Below, piece by piece: positions 7,425-19,455 of a stretch of 64,000 nt of DNA. Each line of letters opens with the position of its first letter. The first letter of the stretch is position 1. Both the position numbers and the translations under genes were made by a program. The DNA comes from Thermoanaerobacteraceae bacterium (GTDB taxonomy: Bacteria > Bacillota > JADQBR01). A model generated the notes under the pieces. That model made no database searches, had not been told where the DNA came from, and saw only the letters and a program-made list of their open reading frames with translations. The stretch is from positions 1 through 64,000 of the forward strand of contig JACDOG010000012.1 of the NCBI GenBank assembly GCA_017656305.1, written 5' to 3'.

Positions 7425-7553
7425 GTTTAAACCGTAGACAGTAGGTACTGCAAAGTTTAATGGGTATGCCCGCCTACCGAGGTGCTGAGTGGAAAAGTGT
7501 CATGTAACGGGATGACTATGGCCTTCGTATGTCTACGGGGCCTTTGTTTTTTT
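7425..7553 (+). ncRNA. L10 leader RNA with attenuator
   Basis: Between rplA and rplJ lies a structured leader of the Firmicutes L10 type. CCGTAGACA (7432-7440) can pair with TGTCTACGG (7530-7538), which also forms part of a terminator stem closed by GGCC/GGCC (7520-7523 with 7539-7542) and followed by a T-rich run to 7553. The two pairings exclude each other. Known L10 leaders bind the L10-L12 complex and control rplJ-rplL. Confidence 0.8.
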
Positions 7554-7596
7554 ATCTGCGGGGTGCCGCGAAGTTGAAGTGAAGGAGGTGTCAGGC

Positions 7597-8127
7597 TTGA
7601 ACAAGCAGCGGCAAAAAAAGGCGGAAATAGTTAAGGACATTAAAGACAAGCTGGAAGCTTCTCAAAGTGTGATTTTAACGGATTACCGGGGTATTAACGT
7701 GGCAGACATGACTAACCTGCGCTCCCGGTTGAGAGAAGCCAATGTGGAGTTCAAGGTGTTAAAAAACACTTTGATTAAACGTGCTGCTGATGAATTAGGC
7801 ATTGAGGGTATGGACCCGTTTTTAGTAGGTCCTACGGCAGTGGCTTTTGGTATTGAGGACCCGGTTGCCCCGGCTAAGGTGCTGTCCGAATTTGCCAAGG
7901 ACCATAAGGAACTGGAGATTAAAGGCGGCTTACTGGAAGGAAAGGTAATTGACCTGGACAAGATTAAAGCGCTGGCGGACCTGCCTTCCAAGGAAGAGCT
8001 GCTGGCTCAGGTTGCGCGTGGCTTCCAAGCACCGATTGCCGGTTTGGCAAATGTGCTTCAGGCAAACATCCGCAATTTGGCTTATGCATTAGAAGCTGTG
8101 CGTAAGCAAAAGGAACAGACTGCTTAA
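7597..8127 (+). CDS. rplJ: 50S ribosomal protein L10
   Basis: A 176-residue L10, the base of the L7/L12 stalk. The start is TTG 7597, because AAGGAGGTG (7582-7590) lies before it and inside the longer frame from GTG 7579; the resulting N-terminus [18 protein letters not shown] fits the family. The C-terminal helix that binds L12 dimers is present. It is controlled by the leader just upstream. Confidence 0.96.
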   Translation: MNKQRQKKAEIVKDIKDKLEASQSVILTDYRGINVADMTNLRSRLREANVEFKVLKNTLIKRAADELGIEGMDPFLVGPTAVAFGIEDPVAPAKVLSEFAKDHKELEIKGGLLEGKVIDLDKIKALADLPSKEELLAQVARGFQAPIAGLANVLQANIRNLAYALEAVRKQKEQTA

Positions 8128-8165
8128 GGATTAAAATATTTTAAAATTAAAAGGAGGAATAAAAC

Positions 8166-8546
8166 ATGTCCAAAGTTCAAGAGATTATTGATGCTGTTAA
8201 AGAGATGAGTGTTTTAGAGCTTTCCGAACTGGTAAAAGCTATTGAAGAGGAATTTGGTGTTAGTGCTGCAGCTCCGGTTGCTGCTGTTGCTGTTGCACCT
8301 GGTGCTGCTGGCGCCGAAGCTGCTCAAGAAGAAAAGACTGAATTTGACGTTATCCTGCAAGGCCCTGGTGACAAGAAGATCAACGTTATCAAGGTTGTTC
8401 GCGAAATCACCGGTTTGGGCCTGAAGGAAGCCAAAGCGCTGGTGGATGAAGCACCGAAGCCGGTTAAGGAAGGCGTTAGCAAGGAAGAAGCTGAGGAAAT
8501 CAAGAACAAGCTGGAAGAAGCTGGCGCTTCAGTAGAGATTAAGTAA
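8166..8546 (+). CDS. rplL: 50S ribosomal protein L7/L12
   Basis: A 126-residue stalk protein. The N-terminal dimer domain is followed by an Ala/Val-rich hinge (residues 35-55) and the C-terminal factor-binding domain with [30 protein letters not shown] precedes the ATG. The next stem-loop likely ends part of the transcripts. Confidence 0.98.
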   Translation: MSKVQEIIDAVKEMSVLELSELVKAIEEEFGVSAAAPVAAVAVAPGAAGAEAAQEEKTEFDVILQGPGDKKINVIKVVREITGLGLKEAKALVDEAPKPVKEGVSKEEAEEIKNKLEEAGASVEIK

Positions 8547-8575
8547 ATAATTGGTAAAGATAATATTACTATATA

Positions 8576-8605
8576 CAGCCGACCGATTGCGGTCGGCTGA
8601 TTTAT
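8576..8605 (+). terminator. terminator or attenuator after rplL
   Basis: CAGCCGACCG (8576-8585) and CGGTCGGCTG (8590-8599) make a perfect 10-pair stem with a 4-base loop. The tail (ATTTATTT) is only partly T-rich, so read-through into rpoB is likely. Confidence 0.65.
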
Positions 8606-8689
8606 TTAGTCGCTGGTATATTAAGTTAATATTATAAGTTAACCTATAACGTGTCTGTCGATTTGCACGGGATGGTTGGCAAAAAATGC

Positions 8690-8718
8690 TTGACATTAAA
8701 TGTGCCTTATGCTAACAT
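8690..8718 (+). promoter_or_regulatory. upstream rpoB promoter
   Basis: TTGACA (8690-8695), 17-base spacer, TAACAT (8713-8718) preceded by TGC, an extended -10. Confidence 0.65.
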
Positions 8719-8840
8719 TATAAAATGGCATTTAGTCTTCTATTGTAGTTAAAAGTTTTATAGAGTAACTACAGAATAAAATTTGTATTTAAAGGTAAGA
8801 ATATACAGATAAGGGATATGATTGCCATAAATTGCAAGAA

Positions 8841-8871
8841 GCGAGGTTTAATATCATTAAACCTTGCTTTT
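8841..8871 (+). terminator. attenuator-like hairpin in the rpoB leader
   Basis: GCGAGGTTTAA (8841-8851) pairs with TTAAACCTTGC (8857-8867) around TATCA and is followed by TTTT. It would stop transcripts from the 8690 promoter before rpoB. Confidence 0.55.
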
Positions 8872-8898
8872 GACACTTTTTGCTGCCTTTAATATTAT
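8870..8898 (+). promoter_or_regulatory. downstream rpoB promoter overlapping the attenuator tail
   Basis: TTGACA (8870-8875) uses the T tract of the hairpin as its -35 region; TATTAT (8893-8898) follows after 17 bases. Transcripts from here would escape the attenuator. Confidence 0.5.
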
Positions 8899-8958
8899 AT
8901 TTTTTTGTCTTTGTTGCGGGCTTTTGGTTTTATATATTCAAACGGGGGTGACGTATTA

Positions 8959-11900
8959 ATGGCCTATCCTGTCAAAGTGGGAACCAGGGAAAGGTGGACT
9001 TTTGCTCAAATTGAAGAAGTCCTGGATATGCCCAATTTAATTGAAATCCAGAAGAACTCATATGATTGGTTCTTAAACGAGGGACTTAAGGAGATGTTTC
9101 GCGACATCTCGCCGATCCAGGATTTTACGGGCAACCTGGTACTGGAATTTGTGGACTACAGTTTGGGTACACCAAAGTACGAGGTGGAGGAATGCAAAGA
9201 GCGGGATGTTACATATGCGGCTCCTTTAAAAGTAAAAGTTCGCCTTATCAATAAGGAAACCGGAGAGGTTAAGGAACAGGAAGTATTCATGGGAGACTTT
9301 CCTCTCATGACGGAAAAGGGAACATTCATTATCAACGGTGCCGAAAGGGTAATTGTCAGCCAATTGGTTCGTTCCCCCGGTGCATATTACAGCGAAACCA
9401 TAGATTCCAGCGGTGCGAAGTTATATACTGCCACCCTGATACCCAATAGAGGTGCCTGGCTGGAATTTGAAACAGATGTCAACGAAAACATCTATGTTAG
9501 GATAGACCGTACGCGGAAACTGCCTGTTACGGTTTTGGTGCGTGCGTTGGGCTGGAGCACCAATGCGCAAATTCTGAAATTGTTTGATAATGACCAGCGC
9601 ATCCAGTTCACGCTGGAAAAGGATAATACCGATAATGAAGATGAAGCATTGGTAGAAATTTACAAGCGTCTCCGTCCCGGAGAACCGCCTACTGTGGAGA
9701 GTGCCCGGTCTTTGTTGGAGACCCTGTTTTTTGACCCCAAGCGTTATGACCTGGGTAATGTGGGGCGGTATAAACTCAACAAAAAATTAAAGGACGAACT
9801 GCCCGAGGGCATGCGTAACAGCAATATCAAGCATATTACCCGGGAAGACATTGTTGCTTCCATAAAATACTTTTTAAAGCTGATGGATGGCAAGGTTAAG
9901 CCAGATGATATTGACCACTTGGGTAACAGGAGGCTGCGCTCTGTTGGCGAACTGCTGCAGAACCAGTTCCGCATTGGTCTGTCGCGTATGGAACGGGTTG
10001 TGCGTGAGCGCATGACCATTCAGGATGTGGACGTGATTACGCCGCAGGTGCTTATTAATATCAGGCCGGTTGTTGCTGCTATTAAGGAGTTTTTTGGCAG
10101 CAGCCAACTGTCGCAATTCATGGACCAGACCAACCCGCTGGCGGAACTAACCCATAAACGCCGTTTGAGCGCGTTGGGGCCCGGCGGACTCAGCCGTGAA
10201 AGAGCCGGCTTTGAGGTGCGGGACGTGCACCATTCCCATTACGGCCGCATGTGTCCCATTGAAACTCCAGAAGGTCCCAACATCGGTTTAATTGGTTCGT
10301 TGAGTACTTATGCGCGGATTAACGAGTTCGGTTTCATAGAGACGCCTTACCGCAAGGTTGACAAGGAAAAAGGCGTGGTTACCGATGAAATTGTTTATCT
10401 GACCGCAGATGAAGAAGATAACTATATTATTGCACAGGCCAACGCGCCGCTGGATGAGGAAGGGCGTTTTCTGCACAGCAAGGTAAACGCCCGGCACGGC
10501 AGCGAAATTTTGCTTGCGCCGTCGGAAAAAGTGGATTTCATGGACGTGTCACCGAAACAGGTTGTGTCGGTAGCAACCGCGCTGATACCATTTTTGGAGC
10601 ACGATGATGCAAACCGTGCCTTGATGGGAGCCAACATGCAGCGGCAGGCGGTTCCGTTACTGCGGACTGAAGCGCCACTGGTAGGTACCGGTATGGAATG
10701 GAAAGCCGCTAGGGACTCGGGAGTAGTTGTTCTGGCGAAAAATTCCGGCGTTGTGGAACAGGTCTTTGCTGATAAAATTATCGTGCGTACCGATGACGGC
10801 AACACCGACGTCTATCACCTGACCAAATTTGCTCGTTCCAACCAGGGTACGTGCATTAATCAAAAGCCCATTGTTAATAGAGGTCAGCGGGTGGAAAAAG
10901 GCGACGTCATTGCTGACGGGCCGTCTACCGACCATGGAGAATTGGCGTTGGGCCGTAACGTCCTGGTGGGCTTTATGACCTGGGAGGGTTACAACTACGA
11001 GGACGCTATCCTGATTAGCGAGAAGCTGGTTAAGGAGGACGTGTTTACTTCCATTCACATTGAAGAGTATGAAGCAGATGCGCGAGATACCAAACTGGGA
11101 CCGGAAGAGATAACGAGAGATATTCCCAATGTTGGGGAAGATCAGCTTAAGGACCTGGATGAACGTGGTATCATTCGCATCGGTGCCGAAGTTCGCCCGG
11201 GAGACATTTTGGTTGGAAAAGTAACTCCCAAGGGTGAGACCGAACTGACCGCCGAGGAACGTTTGCTGCGTGCTATTTTTGGTGAAAAGGCACGGGAAGT
11301 GCGCGACACCTCGTTGCGTGTACCTCACGGTGAGAGCGGTAAAGTGGTGGATGTCAAGGTCTTCTCCCGGGAAAACGGAGATGAGCTTGCTCCTGGTGTG
11401 AACCAACTGGTAAGGGTGTATGTGGCCCAGAAACGGAAGATTTCTGAGGGCGACAAGATGGCGGGGCGCCACGGGAACAAGGGTGTTATTTCCCGGATTT
11501 TACCGGAAGAAGACATGCCTTTCTTACCCGATGGTACGCCGCTGGAAATAGTACTTAATCCCCTGGGGGTACCTTCCCGGATGAATATCGGTCAGGTACT
11601 GGAAACCCACCTGGGATGGGCTGCCAAGGTTCTGGGGATTTATGTGGCAACGCCGGTTTTTGACGGTGCCAGTGAGGAAGATGTCTTCGAGTACCTGAAA
11701 AAAGCAGGATTAAATGAAAACGGCAAGACCATACTATACGATGGCAGAACCGGTGAACCGTTTGACAACGAGGTAACGGTGGGCTACATGTATATGTTGA
11801 AGCTGGCTCACCTGGTGGACGATAAGATACATGCCCGCTCCACCGGTCCGTACTCGCTGGTGACTCAGCAGCCGCTGGGTGGTAAGGCGCAGTTCGGCGG

Positions 11901-12321
11901 CCAGCGTTTCGGGGAAATGGAGGTTTGGGCACTGGAAGCTTACGGTGCGGCTTATACCCTGCAGGAAATTCTGACGGTCAAGTCGGATGATGTTGTGGGC
12001 AGGGTGAAGACTTATGAAGCTATAGTCAAGGGTGAAAATGTGCCCGAGCCGGGTGTGCCGGAATCCTTCAAGGTATTGATAAAAGAGCTGCAGAGTTTGG
12101 GATTGGATGTAAAAGTGCTTTCCGAGGAAGATGAAGAGATAGAAATAAAGGAAGATGATGAAGACGTTAGCGAAACGGCCAAAGAACTGGGGATAGATGT
12201 AAAGGGAGAAGAGGAGAAGGGAAAAGACAGGCAGGAGGACAACGACAACGCTGAAGACACCAACGATGATGAAGACTTGGAACTGGATGAAGAGGATTTT
12301 GAGGAAAATGATCTGGAGTAA
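8959..12321 (+). CDS. rpoB: DNA-directed RNA polymerase subunit beta
   Basis: A 1120-residue beta subunit. It keeps [11 protein letters not shown] and [13 protein letters not shown] of the rifampicin pocket, with the residues usually changed in resistant mutants (Asp in FMDQ, His in THKRR, Ser in RLSAL) of the sensitive type, and the catalytic-region motif [18 protein letters not shown] 8959 follows GGGGGTGA (8944-8951); the longer frame from 8905 is rejected because the family begins near AYPVKVG. Residues from about 1055 form a very acidic tail ([14 protein letters not shown] and similar), longer than the E. coli end but common in Gram-positive relatives. Confidence 0.97.
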   Translation: MAYPVKVGTRERWTFAQIEEVLDMPNLIEIQKNSYDWFLNEGLKEMFRDISPIQDFTGNLVLEFVDYSLGTPKYEVEECKERDVTYAAPLKVKVRLINKETGEVKEQEVFMGDFPLMTEKGTFIINGAERVIVSQLVRSPGAYYSETIDSSGAKLYTATLIPNRGAWLEFETDVNENIYVRIDRTRKLPVTVLVRALGWSTNAQILKLFDNDQRIQFTLEKDNTDNEDEALVEIYKRLRPGEPPTVESARSLLETLFFDPKRYDLGNVGRYKLNKKLKDELPEGMRNSNIKHITREDIVASIKYFLKLMDGKVKPDDIDHLGNRRLRSVGELLQNQFRIGLSRMERVVRERMTIQDVDVITPQVLINIRPVVAAIKEFFGSSQLSQFMDQTNPLAELTHKRRLSALGPGGLSRERAGFEVRDVHHSHYGRMCPIETPEGPNIGLIGSLSTYARINEFGFIETPYRKVDKEKGVVTDEIVYLTADEEDNYIIAQANAPLDEEGRFLHSKVNARHGSEILLAPSEKVDFMDVSPKQVVSVATALIPFLEHDDANRALMGANMQRQAVPLLRTEAPLVGTGMEWKAARDSGVVVLAKNSGVVEQVFADKIIVRTDDGNTDVYHLTKFARSNQGTCINQKPIVNRGQRVEKGDVIADGPSTDHGELALGRNVLVGFMTWEGYNYEDAILISEKLVKEDVFTSIHIEEYEADARDTKLGPEEITRDIPNVGEDQLKDLDERGIIRIGAEVRPGDILVGKVTPKGETELTAEERLLRAIFGEKAREVRDTSLRVPHGESGKVVDVKVFSRENGDELAPGVNQLVRVYVAQKRKISEGDKMAGRHGNKGVISRILPEEDMPFLPDGTPLEIVLNPLGVPSRMNIGQVLETHLGWAAKVLGIYVATPVFDGASEEDVFEYLKKAGLNENGKTILYDGRTGEPFDNEVTVGYMYMLKLAHLVDDKIHARSTGPYSLVTQQPLGGKAQFGGQRFGEMEVWALEAYGAAYTLQEILTVKSDDVVGRVKTYEAIVKGENVPEPGVPESFKVLIKELQSLGLDVKVLSEEDEEIEIKEDDEDVSETAKELGIDVKGEEEKGKDRQEDNDNAEDTNDDEDLELDEEDFEENDLE

Positions 12322-12459
12322 GCCGGAATGATGCTGACATCAAAACTTGCGGCTGTTTTTAGACAGGGAGCGTTAACATTTGTATTACCGGTGGTCGCTG
12401 CGCTTGTTTAGAAACTTGATGGAACGTGTGATAAGACCATAGTGAAGGGAGCGAGGCCC

Positions 12460-15400
12460 TTGATAGATGTCAATAACTTTGATCGGATACGTATTGGTTT
12501 AGCTTCACCGGAACAGATTAGAGCCTGGTCAAGTGGCGAGGTCAAAAAACCAGAGACCATCAATTACCGCACGCTGAAGCCGGAAAGAGAAGGTCTTTTT
12601 TGCGAGAAGATTTTTGGTCCTACGCGCGATTGGGAATGCCACTGCGGCAAATACAAAAGAGTCCGTTACAAGGGTATAATCTGTGACCGGTGTGGTGTGG
12701 AAGTAACTCGCTCAAAAGTACGTCGGGAACGGATGGGGCATATAGAACTGGCAGCTCCGGTATCCCATATTTGGTACTTCAAGGGGATACCCAGCCGCAT
12801 GGGTCTGTTGCTGGATATGTCCCCGCGGTCGCTGGAAAAAGTCATCTATTTTGTATCTTACGTGGTCATTGATCCCGGCGAAACGCCGCTGATGAAAAAA
12901 CAGCTGTTGACCGAAACGGAATACAGAGAATACCGCGAAAAATACGGTAATAAATTCAAGGCAGGAATGGGAGCGGAGGCCATTCAGGCACTGTTAAAGG
13001 AAATTGATTTGGACGAACTTGCTAGGGAATTAAGACAAGAATTAAAAGAAGTCAGTGGGCAGCGCAAGGTTAGGGCTATCCGGCGGCTGGAAGCCGTGGA
13101 GGCCTTTAAGAACTCCGGCAACCGCCCCGAGTGGATGATTTTAGAGGTAATTCCGGTTATACCGCCGGAATTGAGACCCATGGTACAGCTGGACGGTGGA
13201 CGGTTTGCTACATCTGACCTGAATGACCTGTACCGCCGGGTTATCAACCGTAACAACCGTCTCAAGCGGCTGTTGGACCTGGGTGCTCCGGATATTATCG
13301 TGAGAAACGAAAAGCGGATGCTGCAGGAAGCGGTAGACGCTCTGATTGACAATGGCCGCCGGGGACGCCCGGTTACCGGCCCCGGAAACCGGCCGTTAAA
13401 GTCATTAAGCGATATGCTGAAAGGTAAGCAGGGGCGCTTCCGTCAGAACCTGCTTGGAAAACGGGTGGACTATTCCGGGCGTTCCGTTATCGTGGTTGGT
13501 CCCGAACTGAAAATGCACCAGTGTGGCCTGCCCAAGGAAATGGCTTTGGAATTGTTTAAGCCCTTTGTTATGAAGCGTCTGGTGGATAAAGGTGCAGCAC
13601 ATAACATCAAGAGTGCCAAGAGATTGGTGGAACGCTTGCGTGACGAGGTCTGGGATGTGCTGGAAGAGGTTATCAAAGAGCACCCGGTACTGCTGAACCG
13701 GGCGCCGACCCTGCACCGCCTGGGTATCCAGGCTTTTGAGCCTGTGTTGGTAGAAGGACGCGCGCTGCAGATTCACCCGCTGGTATGTACCCCGTACAAT
13801 GCGGACTTTGACGGTGACCAGATGGCGGTTCACGTTCCCCTGTCTGCAGAGGCACAGGCGGAAGCACGCTTGTTGATGCTGTCTAGCGGAAACATCCTGA
13901 ACCCCAAGGACGGTCGTCCCGTTACCACGCCCACACAGGACATGGTTCTCGGGTCCTATTACTTAACTGTCAGCAAGGAAGGAATCAAAGGCGAAGGTAA
14001 GGTTTTTGCAAACTATGAAGAGGTTAAACTTGCTTACGAGTCCGGTGTTGTGGACCTTCATGCCTTGGTAAAGGTGAGAATCGACGGGAAACTGGTGGAA
14101 ACCACCCCGGGCCGGGTGATTTTCAATTACGAAGTTCCCGTGCCAAAAGAATTGGGCTTCTACAATAAAGAAATGGGCAAAAAAGCGTTGGGGCAGCTCA
14201 TTTCGGACTGTTACAGGAAATTGGGCGTTGATGCTACTGCTAAACTGCTGGATGGTATTAAGGCGTTAGGGTTCCGCTATTCGACCAAAGCTGGCATCAC
14301 CATAGGCGTAACCGATATTGACGTTCCCACAAATAAGAAAGAAATTCTTGCAGAAACAGAAAAAGAGGTGGAAAAAGTCGAGCAGCAGTATCGTAGAGGA
14401 CTTATTACCGAGGAAGAACGTTACCAGAAGGTCATCAGTTTGTGGAACAAGGCTACCGATACCGTTACGGAGCGCCTGATGGATACTCTGGATAAGTTCA
14501 ATCCCATCTTTATGATGGCAACTTCAGGCGCGAGAGGTAACGTACAGCAGATCAGACAGCTGGCAGGTATGCGGGGTTTAATGGCGGACCCATCCGGGCG
14601 CATTATTGACATGCCCATTAAAGCTAACTTCCGTGAGGGCTTGACGGTGTTGGAATACTTTATTTCCACTCACGGTGCTCGCAAAGGTTTGGCTGACACG
14701 GCTTTAAGGACGGCTGACTCGGGTTACCTGACAAGACGCCTGGTGGACGTGGCGCAGGACGTAATCGTACGTGAGGAAGATTGTGGTACCGACCAGGGCA
14801 TTGAGGTTACCGAGCTGAGTGACGGGAAAGAAGTAATCGAAACACTTCCGGAAAGATTGGTAGGCCGCACCGCACTGAAAGATGTGGTGGATCCCAATAC
14901 CGGTGAGGTACTGGTTAAAGCCGATGAGGAGATTAAGGAAGAAGACGTTGATAAGATAGTGCGGGCGGGTATTAAGAAGGTAGAAATTCGTTCGGTATTA
15001 ACCTGCAAGACCAGATACGGGGTTTGCTCCAAATGCTACGGTCGCAACTTGGCTACCGGAGAGCGGGTAGATATAGGCGAAGCAGTAGGTATTATTGCGG
15101 CGCAATCTATCGGTGAGCCGGGAACCCAGTTGACTATGCGTACATTCCACACCGGTGGTGTAGCAGGTGACGACATTACACAGGGTCTGCCGCGGGTGGA
15201 AGAGCTATTTGAAGCCCGCAAGCCCAAGGGTCGTGCACTTATTGCCGAAGCGGACGGTGTGGTGCAGATACAGGAAAACAAGGGTAGGAGAGAGGTTCTC
15301 ATCGTTGACGGCGATGAAGTGAAAGCGTCGCAGCAAATACCGTACGGCTCGCGGTTGAAAGTACGAGAAGGCGATAGAGTAGAAGCCGGTGATGAACTGA

Positions 15401-15954
15401 CGGAGGGCTCGGTGAACCCGCATGACCTGCTGAAGGTCAAGGGAGTACGTAAGGTACAGGATTACTTGCTGCGGGAAGTGCAGCGGGTTTACCGCATGCA
15501 GGGAGTTAACATTAACGATAAGCACATAGAAGTAATGATCAGGCAGATGCTGCGCAAAGTTAAAGTAGAGGATCCCGGAGATACTGATTTGCTGCCCGGT
15601 GGCGTGATTGAACAGTTTGAATTTGAAGAAGCTAACCGCAAGGTTATGGAAAAAGGCGGCCGGCCAGGAAAGGCCAAGCCGGTGCTGCTGGGTATTACTA
15701 AGGCTTCGCTGGCTACGGAATCCTTCCTGTCAGCCGCGTCATTCCAGGAGACAACACGCGTGCTGACAGATGCCGCTATCAAAGGCAAACTTGACCCGCT
15801 GCTGGGCCTGAAGGAGAATGTTATTATCGGTAAGCTTATCCCTGCAGGAACCGGTATGTCACGTTATCGCAACACAAAGCTAATAGTAAATGATTCTAAT
15901 GAAGAGAACGCGGAAGATGAGGCGAAAACTGTTGACACAGCGGACTCTAGGTGA
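12460..15954 (+). CDS. rpoC: DNA-directed RNA polymerase subunit beta-prime
   Basis: A 1164-residue beta-prime subunit. Zinc site 1 is C60, C62, C75 and C78; the active-site NADFDGD is at 447-453 with three metal-binding Asp; a second cysteine cluster includes C849, C856 and C859. TTG 12460 gives [16 protein letters not shown], which matches the B. subtilis start, and AAGGGAG (12445-12451) lies 8 bases before it, inside the longer frame from GTG 12442. The 138-base gap after rpoB holds nothing clear. It lacks the large insertions of proteobacterial RpoC. Confidence 0.97.
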   Translation: MIDVNNFDRIRIGLASPEQIRAWSSGEVKKPETINYRTLKPEREGLFCEKIFGPTRDWECHCGKYKRVRYKGIICDRCGVEVTRSKVRRERMGHIELAAPVSHIWYFKGIPSRMGLLLDMSPRSLEKVIYFVSYVVIDPGETPLMKKQLLTETEYREYREKYGNKFKAGMGAEAIQALLKEIDLDELARELRQELKEVSGQRKVRAIRRLEAVEAFKNSGNRPEWMILEVIPVIPPELRPMVQLDGGRFATSDLNDLYRRVINRNNRLKRLLDLGAPDIIVRNEKRMLQEAVDALIDNGRRGRPVTGPGNRPLKSLSDMLKGKQGRFRQNLLGKRVDYSGRSVIVVGPELKMHQCGLPKEMALELFKPFVMKRLVDKGAAHNIKSAKRLVERLRDEVWDVLEEVIKEHPVLLNRAPTLHRLGIQAFEPVLVEGRALQIHPLVCTPYNADFDGDQMAVHVPLSAEAQAEARLLMLSSGNILNPKDGRPVTTPTQDMVLGSYYLTVSKEGIKGEGKVFANYEEVKLAYESGVVDLHALVKVRIDGKLVETTPGRVIFNYEVPVPKELGFYNKEMGKKALGQLISDCYRKLGVDATAKLLDGIKALGFRYSTKAGITIGVTDIDVPTNKKEILAETEKEVEKVEQQYRRGLITEEERYQKVISLWNKATDTVTERLMDTLDKFNPIFMMATSGARGNVQQIRQLAGMRGLMADPSGRIIDMPIKANFREGLTVLEYFISTHGARKGLADTALRTADSGYLTRRLVDVAQDVIVREEDCGTDQGIEVTELSDGKEVIETLPERLVGRTALKDVVDPNTGEVLVKADEEIKEEDVDKIVRAGIKKVEIRSVLTCKTRYGVCSKCYGRNLATGERVDIGEAVGIIAAQSIGEPGTQLTMRTFHTGGVAGDDITQGLPRVEELFEARKPKGRALIAEADGVVQIQENKGRREVLIVDGDEVKASQQIPYGSRLKVREGDRVEAGDELTEGSVNPHDLLKVKGVRKVQDYLLREVQRVYRMQGVNINDKHIEVMIRQMLRKVKVEDPGDTDLLPGGVIEQFEFEEANRKVMEKGGRPGKAKPVLLGITKASLATESFLSAASFQETTRVLTDAAIKGKLDPLLGLKENVIIGKLIPAGTGMSRYRNTKLIVNDSNEENAEDEAKTVDTADSR

Positions 15955-15995
15955 TAATATTTACTAGTGTGTGATTTGACTAGGGGGAATGCTTC

Positions 15996-16244
15996 ATGTC
16001 GCTGGAAGAGATAAAAAACGCACAGAAGAAAACCGTTGGCACAAAGCAGACCCTAAAAGCTGTAAAAAAAGGCACAGCAAAAAAAGTTTTTGTGGCTGAA
16101 GACGCTGAAGCGCATGTAACAGCAGATGTCATCAAGCTTTGTAAGGAAAAAGACATTCCACTAGTCCGCGTCCCGTCCATGAAAGAGTTGGGTAAAGCCT
16201 GTGACATTAAGGTTGGTGCTGCTACGGCGGCGGTTTTGGAATAA
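15996..16244 (+). CDS. L7Ae-family RNA-binding protein (YbxF type)
   Basis: An 82-residue protein of the L7Ae/L30e fold, which binds kink-turn RNA. The position between rpoC and rpsL is that of B. subtilis YbxF. The RNA-contact core KKVFVAEDAEAHV and IPLVRVPSMKELGKAC fit the family. GGGGGAAT precedes the ATG by a short gap. Its RNA target is not shown; the structured spacer just after it is one candidate. Confidence 0.9.
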   Translation: MSLEEIKNAQKKTVGTKQTLKAVKKGTAKKVFVAEDAEAHVTADVIKLCKEKDIPLVRVPSMKELGKACDIKVGAATAAVLE

Positions 16245-16249
16245 TTTTA

Positions 16250-16369
16250 GGCGTCCGGCACTCAAACCAATGTTTTGTACTTGGCTTAAAAACAGACAGT
16301 TCTTATCCATTTTCAATAGCATTTAATTGATGAGCAGGCTCGAAGCATTGGATTTGAGTGCCGGATGCC
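16250..16369 (+). promoter_or_regulatory. long inverted repeat, putative rpsL (S12) leader structure
   Basis: GGCGTCCGGCACTCAAACC (from 16250) pairs with GGATTTGAGTGCCGGATGCC (to 16369), extended by CCAATG and CATTGG, to give about 22 pairs with one bulge and one G-U pair. It encloses 73 bases. The stem has no T run after it, so it is not a plain terminator. It is placed just before the rpsL ribosome site, as expected of a ribosomal protein leader. Confidence 0.5.
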
Positions 16370-16407
16370 TTAATGATTTTAATATCTCAGGAAGGAGGTG
16401 GAGTTAG

Positions 16408-16782
16408 ATGCCGACAATACACCAGCTAGTGAAGAAGGGGAGAAAGTCAATAAAGAAAAAGTCTGCAGCTCCGGCTTTGAAAAACTGTCCGCAAAAGCGT
16501 GGAGTTTGTACCAGAGTATATACCACTACCCCTAAAAAGCCAAACTCTGCCTTGAGAAAGATTGCTAGGGTTAGGTTGACTAATGGTATAGAGATTACGG
16601 CCTATATTCCCGGTATTGGTCATAACTTACAGGAACACTCTGTTGTACTGGTAAGAGGTGGCCGGGTGAAAGACTTACCGGGTGTAAGGTACCGTATTAT
16701 TCGAGGAGCTCTTGATGCCGCAGGTGTTGAAGACAGAAAGCAAGGCCGTTCTAAATACGGGACCAAGAGACCGAAAAAGTAA
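16408..16782 (+). CDS. rpsL: 30S ribosomal protein S12
   Basis: A 124-residue S12 of the decoding centre. The streptomycin-sensitive lysine K43 in [13 protein letters not shown] is present, as is the conserved [17 protein letters not shown] loop. GGAAGGAGGTGG sits before ATG 16408. First gene of rpsL-rpsG-fusA-tuf. Confidence 0.98.
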   Translation: MPTIHQLVKKGRKSIKKKSAAPALKNCPQKRGVCTRVYTTTPKKPNSALRKIARVRLTNGIEITAYIPGIGHNLQEHSVVLVRGGRVKDLPGVRYRIIRGALDAAGVEDRKQGRSKYGTKRPKK

Positions 16783-17274
<492 letters not shown>

Positions 17275-17337
17275 TAAGCAGGATGATTATATGCTAAACA
17301 CTGTGCTTGCTACGAGCTAGTAGAAGGGGGGATAATA

Positions 17338-19416
17338 GTGGCTCGACAGGTATCACTAGAAAAAACCAGGAATATCGGTATCATGGCGCATATCGATGCA
17401 GGAAAAACCACAACTACAGAGCGGATTCTGTTTTATACTGGTAAAGTTCATAAAATCGGAGAGGTACATGACGGTGCAGCAACCATGGATTGGATGGTCC
17501 AGGAGCAGGAAAGAGGCATTACTATTACCTCCGCTGCTACTACGTGTTTTTGGAAGGGTCATCGCATAAACATTATAGACACGCCAGGACACGTGGACTT
17601 TACCGTGGAGGTAGAACGGTCCTTGCGTGTGCTGGATGGTGCAGTTGCTATTTTCTGTTCCGTAGGTGGTGTGGAGCCGCAGTCGGAAACGGTCTGGCGC
17701 CAGGCGGATAAATACGGTGTTCCCAGGATAGCGTTTATCAATAAAATGGACCGTGTGGGTGCTGACTTTTTCCGAGTTATAGAGATGATGCGGGAGCGCT
17801 TGGGCGCTAACCCCGTACCGGTACAACTGCCCATTGGCTCAGAAGATGAGTTTAAGGGAGTTGTTGATTTAATTCGCGAAAAGGCAATAATTTATGTAGA
17901 TGACCTGGGGACGCGTAGCGATGAAACGGATATTCCTGAAGACATGAAAGATTTAGTGGCTGAGTATAGAGAAAAGCTTTTGGAAGCGGTAGCTGAGATA
18001 GATGAAGAACTGATGATGAAATACCTGGAAGGCGAAGAAATTACAGCTGAAGAGATTAAAAAGGCAATCCGGAAAGCTACCCTGTCGGTCGAAATGATTC
18101 CGGTGCTGTGTGGTTCCGCATTTAAGAATAAAGGAGTGCAGCCGCTTCTGGATGCAGTGGTAGATTACCTGCCTGCACCTACGGATATACCGCCGATAAA
18201 GGGTATCAATCCTGATACGGATGATGAGGATGAACGAAAAGCAAGTGATGATGAACCGTTTTCTGCGTTGGCGTTTAAGGTGGCTACGGACCCATATGTT
18301 GGTAAGTTGACCTTTTTCCGGGTTTATTCTGGAACGCTGAAGTCCGGTTCATATGTATATAACTCGACCACCGGAAAAAAAGAGCGTATTGGCCGGATAC
18401 TGTTGATGCATGCTAATCACCGGGAAGAAGTAGATGAAGTTTACACGGGTGATATTGCCGGTGCTGTGGGGCTGAAGCAAACTACTACCGGTGATACGCT
18501 TTGCGATGAAAAGCATAAAATTATCCTGGAATCCATGCAGTTTCCCGAACCGGTTATTTCGGTGGCTATTGAGCCCAAGACAAAGGCTGACCAGGAGAAA
18601 ATGAGCGTGGCATTGCAGAAATTGGCGGAAGAAGACCCGACATTCCGTGTCCACACTGATGAGGAAACCGGGCAGACCATTATTTCCGGAATGGGCGAAC
18701 TGCACTTGGAGATTATTGCCGACCGCTTGCTTAGGGAGTTTAAAGTAGATGCCAATGTTGGCAAACCGCAGGTTGCCTATAAAGAAACTATTCGCCAGGC
18801 TGTTGATGCTGAAGGTAAGTTTGTTCGCCAGAGCGGTGGTCGCGGACAGTACGGTCACGTCAAAATTAAGTTTGAACCGTTGGAGCCGGGTAGTGGCTTT
18901 GAGTTTGAGGATAAAATTGTCGGTGGAGTTGTTCCCAAGGAATACATTCCGGCTGTGGAAGCAGGATTGCGTGAAGCCATGGAAAACGGTGTGCTGGCCG
19001 GATACCCGGTGGTTGATATCAAGGCTACTCTTTACGATGGTTCCTATCACGAAGTGGACTCTTCGGAAATGGCGTTCAAAATTGCGGCTTCCATGGCGTT
19101 TAAGGATGGCGCCAAAAAGGCTAAGCCGGTTCTCCTGGAACCCATGATGAAGGTTGAGGTTGTGGTTCCGGAAGAGTACATGGGAGATGTTATGGGAGAT
19201 ATCAGCGCTCGCAGGGGGAAGGTTGAAGGCATGGAGCCCCGTGGGGGCGGTGCGCAGGTTATCCGAGGCTATGTACCTTTGGCTGAAATGTTTGGTTATG
19301 CAACTGACTTGCGTTCCAGGACTCAAGGGCGTGGAACTTACGTAATGCAGTTTGATCACTATGCTGAGGTACCGCAAAATATTGCTGAAAAGATTATTGA
19401 GAAAAGAAACGGCTAA
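17338..19416 (+). CDS. fusA: elongation factor G
   Basis: A 692-residue translocase GTPase. The G domain has [15 protein letters not shown] near residue 20, DTPGHVDF and NKMD. Domains II-V follow, including [13 protein letters not shown] in domain IV. The start is GTG 17338 after AAGGGGGG. It lies between rpsG and tuf as in the classic str operon. Confidence 0.98.
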   Translation: MARQVSLEKTRNIGIMAHIDAGKTTTTERILFYTGKVHKIGEVHDGAATMDWMVQEQERGITITSAATTCFWKGHRINIIDTPGHVDFTVEVERSLRVLDGAVAIFCSVGGVEPQSETVWRQADKYGVPRIAFINKMDRVGADFFRVIEMMRERLGANPVPVQLPIGSEDEFKGVVDLIREKAIIYVDDLGTRSDETDIPEDMKDLVAEYREKLLEAVAEIDEELMMKYLEGEEITAEEIKKAIRKATLSVEMIPVLCGSAFKNKGVQPLLDAVVDYLPAPTDIPPIKGINPDTDDEDERKASDDEPFSALAFKVATDPYVGKLTFFRVYSGTLKSGSYVYNSTTGKKERIGRILLMHANHREEVDEVYTGDIAGAVGLKQTTTGDTLCDEKHKIILESMQFPEPVISVAIEPKTKADQEKMSVALQKLAEEDPTFRVHTDEETGQTIISGMGELHLEIIADRLLREFKVDANVGKPQVAYKETIRQAVDAEGKFVRQSGGRGQYGHVKIKFEPLEPGSGFEFEDKIVGGVVPKEYIPAVEAGLREAMENGVLAGYPVVDIKATLYDGSYHEVDSSEMAFKIAASMAFKDGAKKAKPVLLEPMMKVEVVVPEEYMGDVMGDISARRGKVEGMEPRGGGAQVIRGYVPLAEMFGYATDLRSRTQGRGTYVMQFDHYAEVPQNIAEKIIEKRNG

Positions 19417-19455
19417 ACCATAACAAAACCAAAATAATGAAGGAGGATGTTCATA

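Larger units (their letters stand above)
8547..8958 (+). promoter_or_regulatory. rplL-rpoB intergenic control region
   Basis: A 412-base gap without a gene. It holds in order a stem-loop terminator (8576-8599), a promoter (8690-8718), a leader of about 115 bases, an attenuator-like hairpin (8841-8867) and a second promoter overlapping the T tract of that hairpin (8870-8898). rpoB starts 60 bases further on. This layout can set the ratio of L7/L12 to RNA polymerase. Confidence 0.6.

Noticed and set aside
16273-16345. Kink-turn or box C/D motif in the loop of the rpsL leader
   Set aside because: TTGATGA resembles box C, but no CTGA partner in the right place was found, so binding by the L7Ae protein is not supported by sequence alone.
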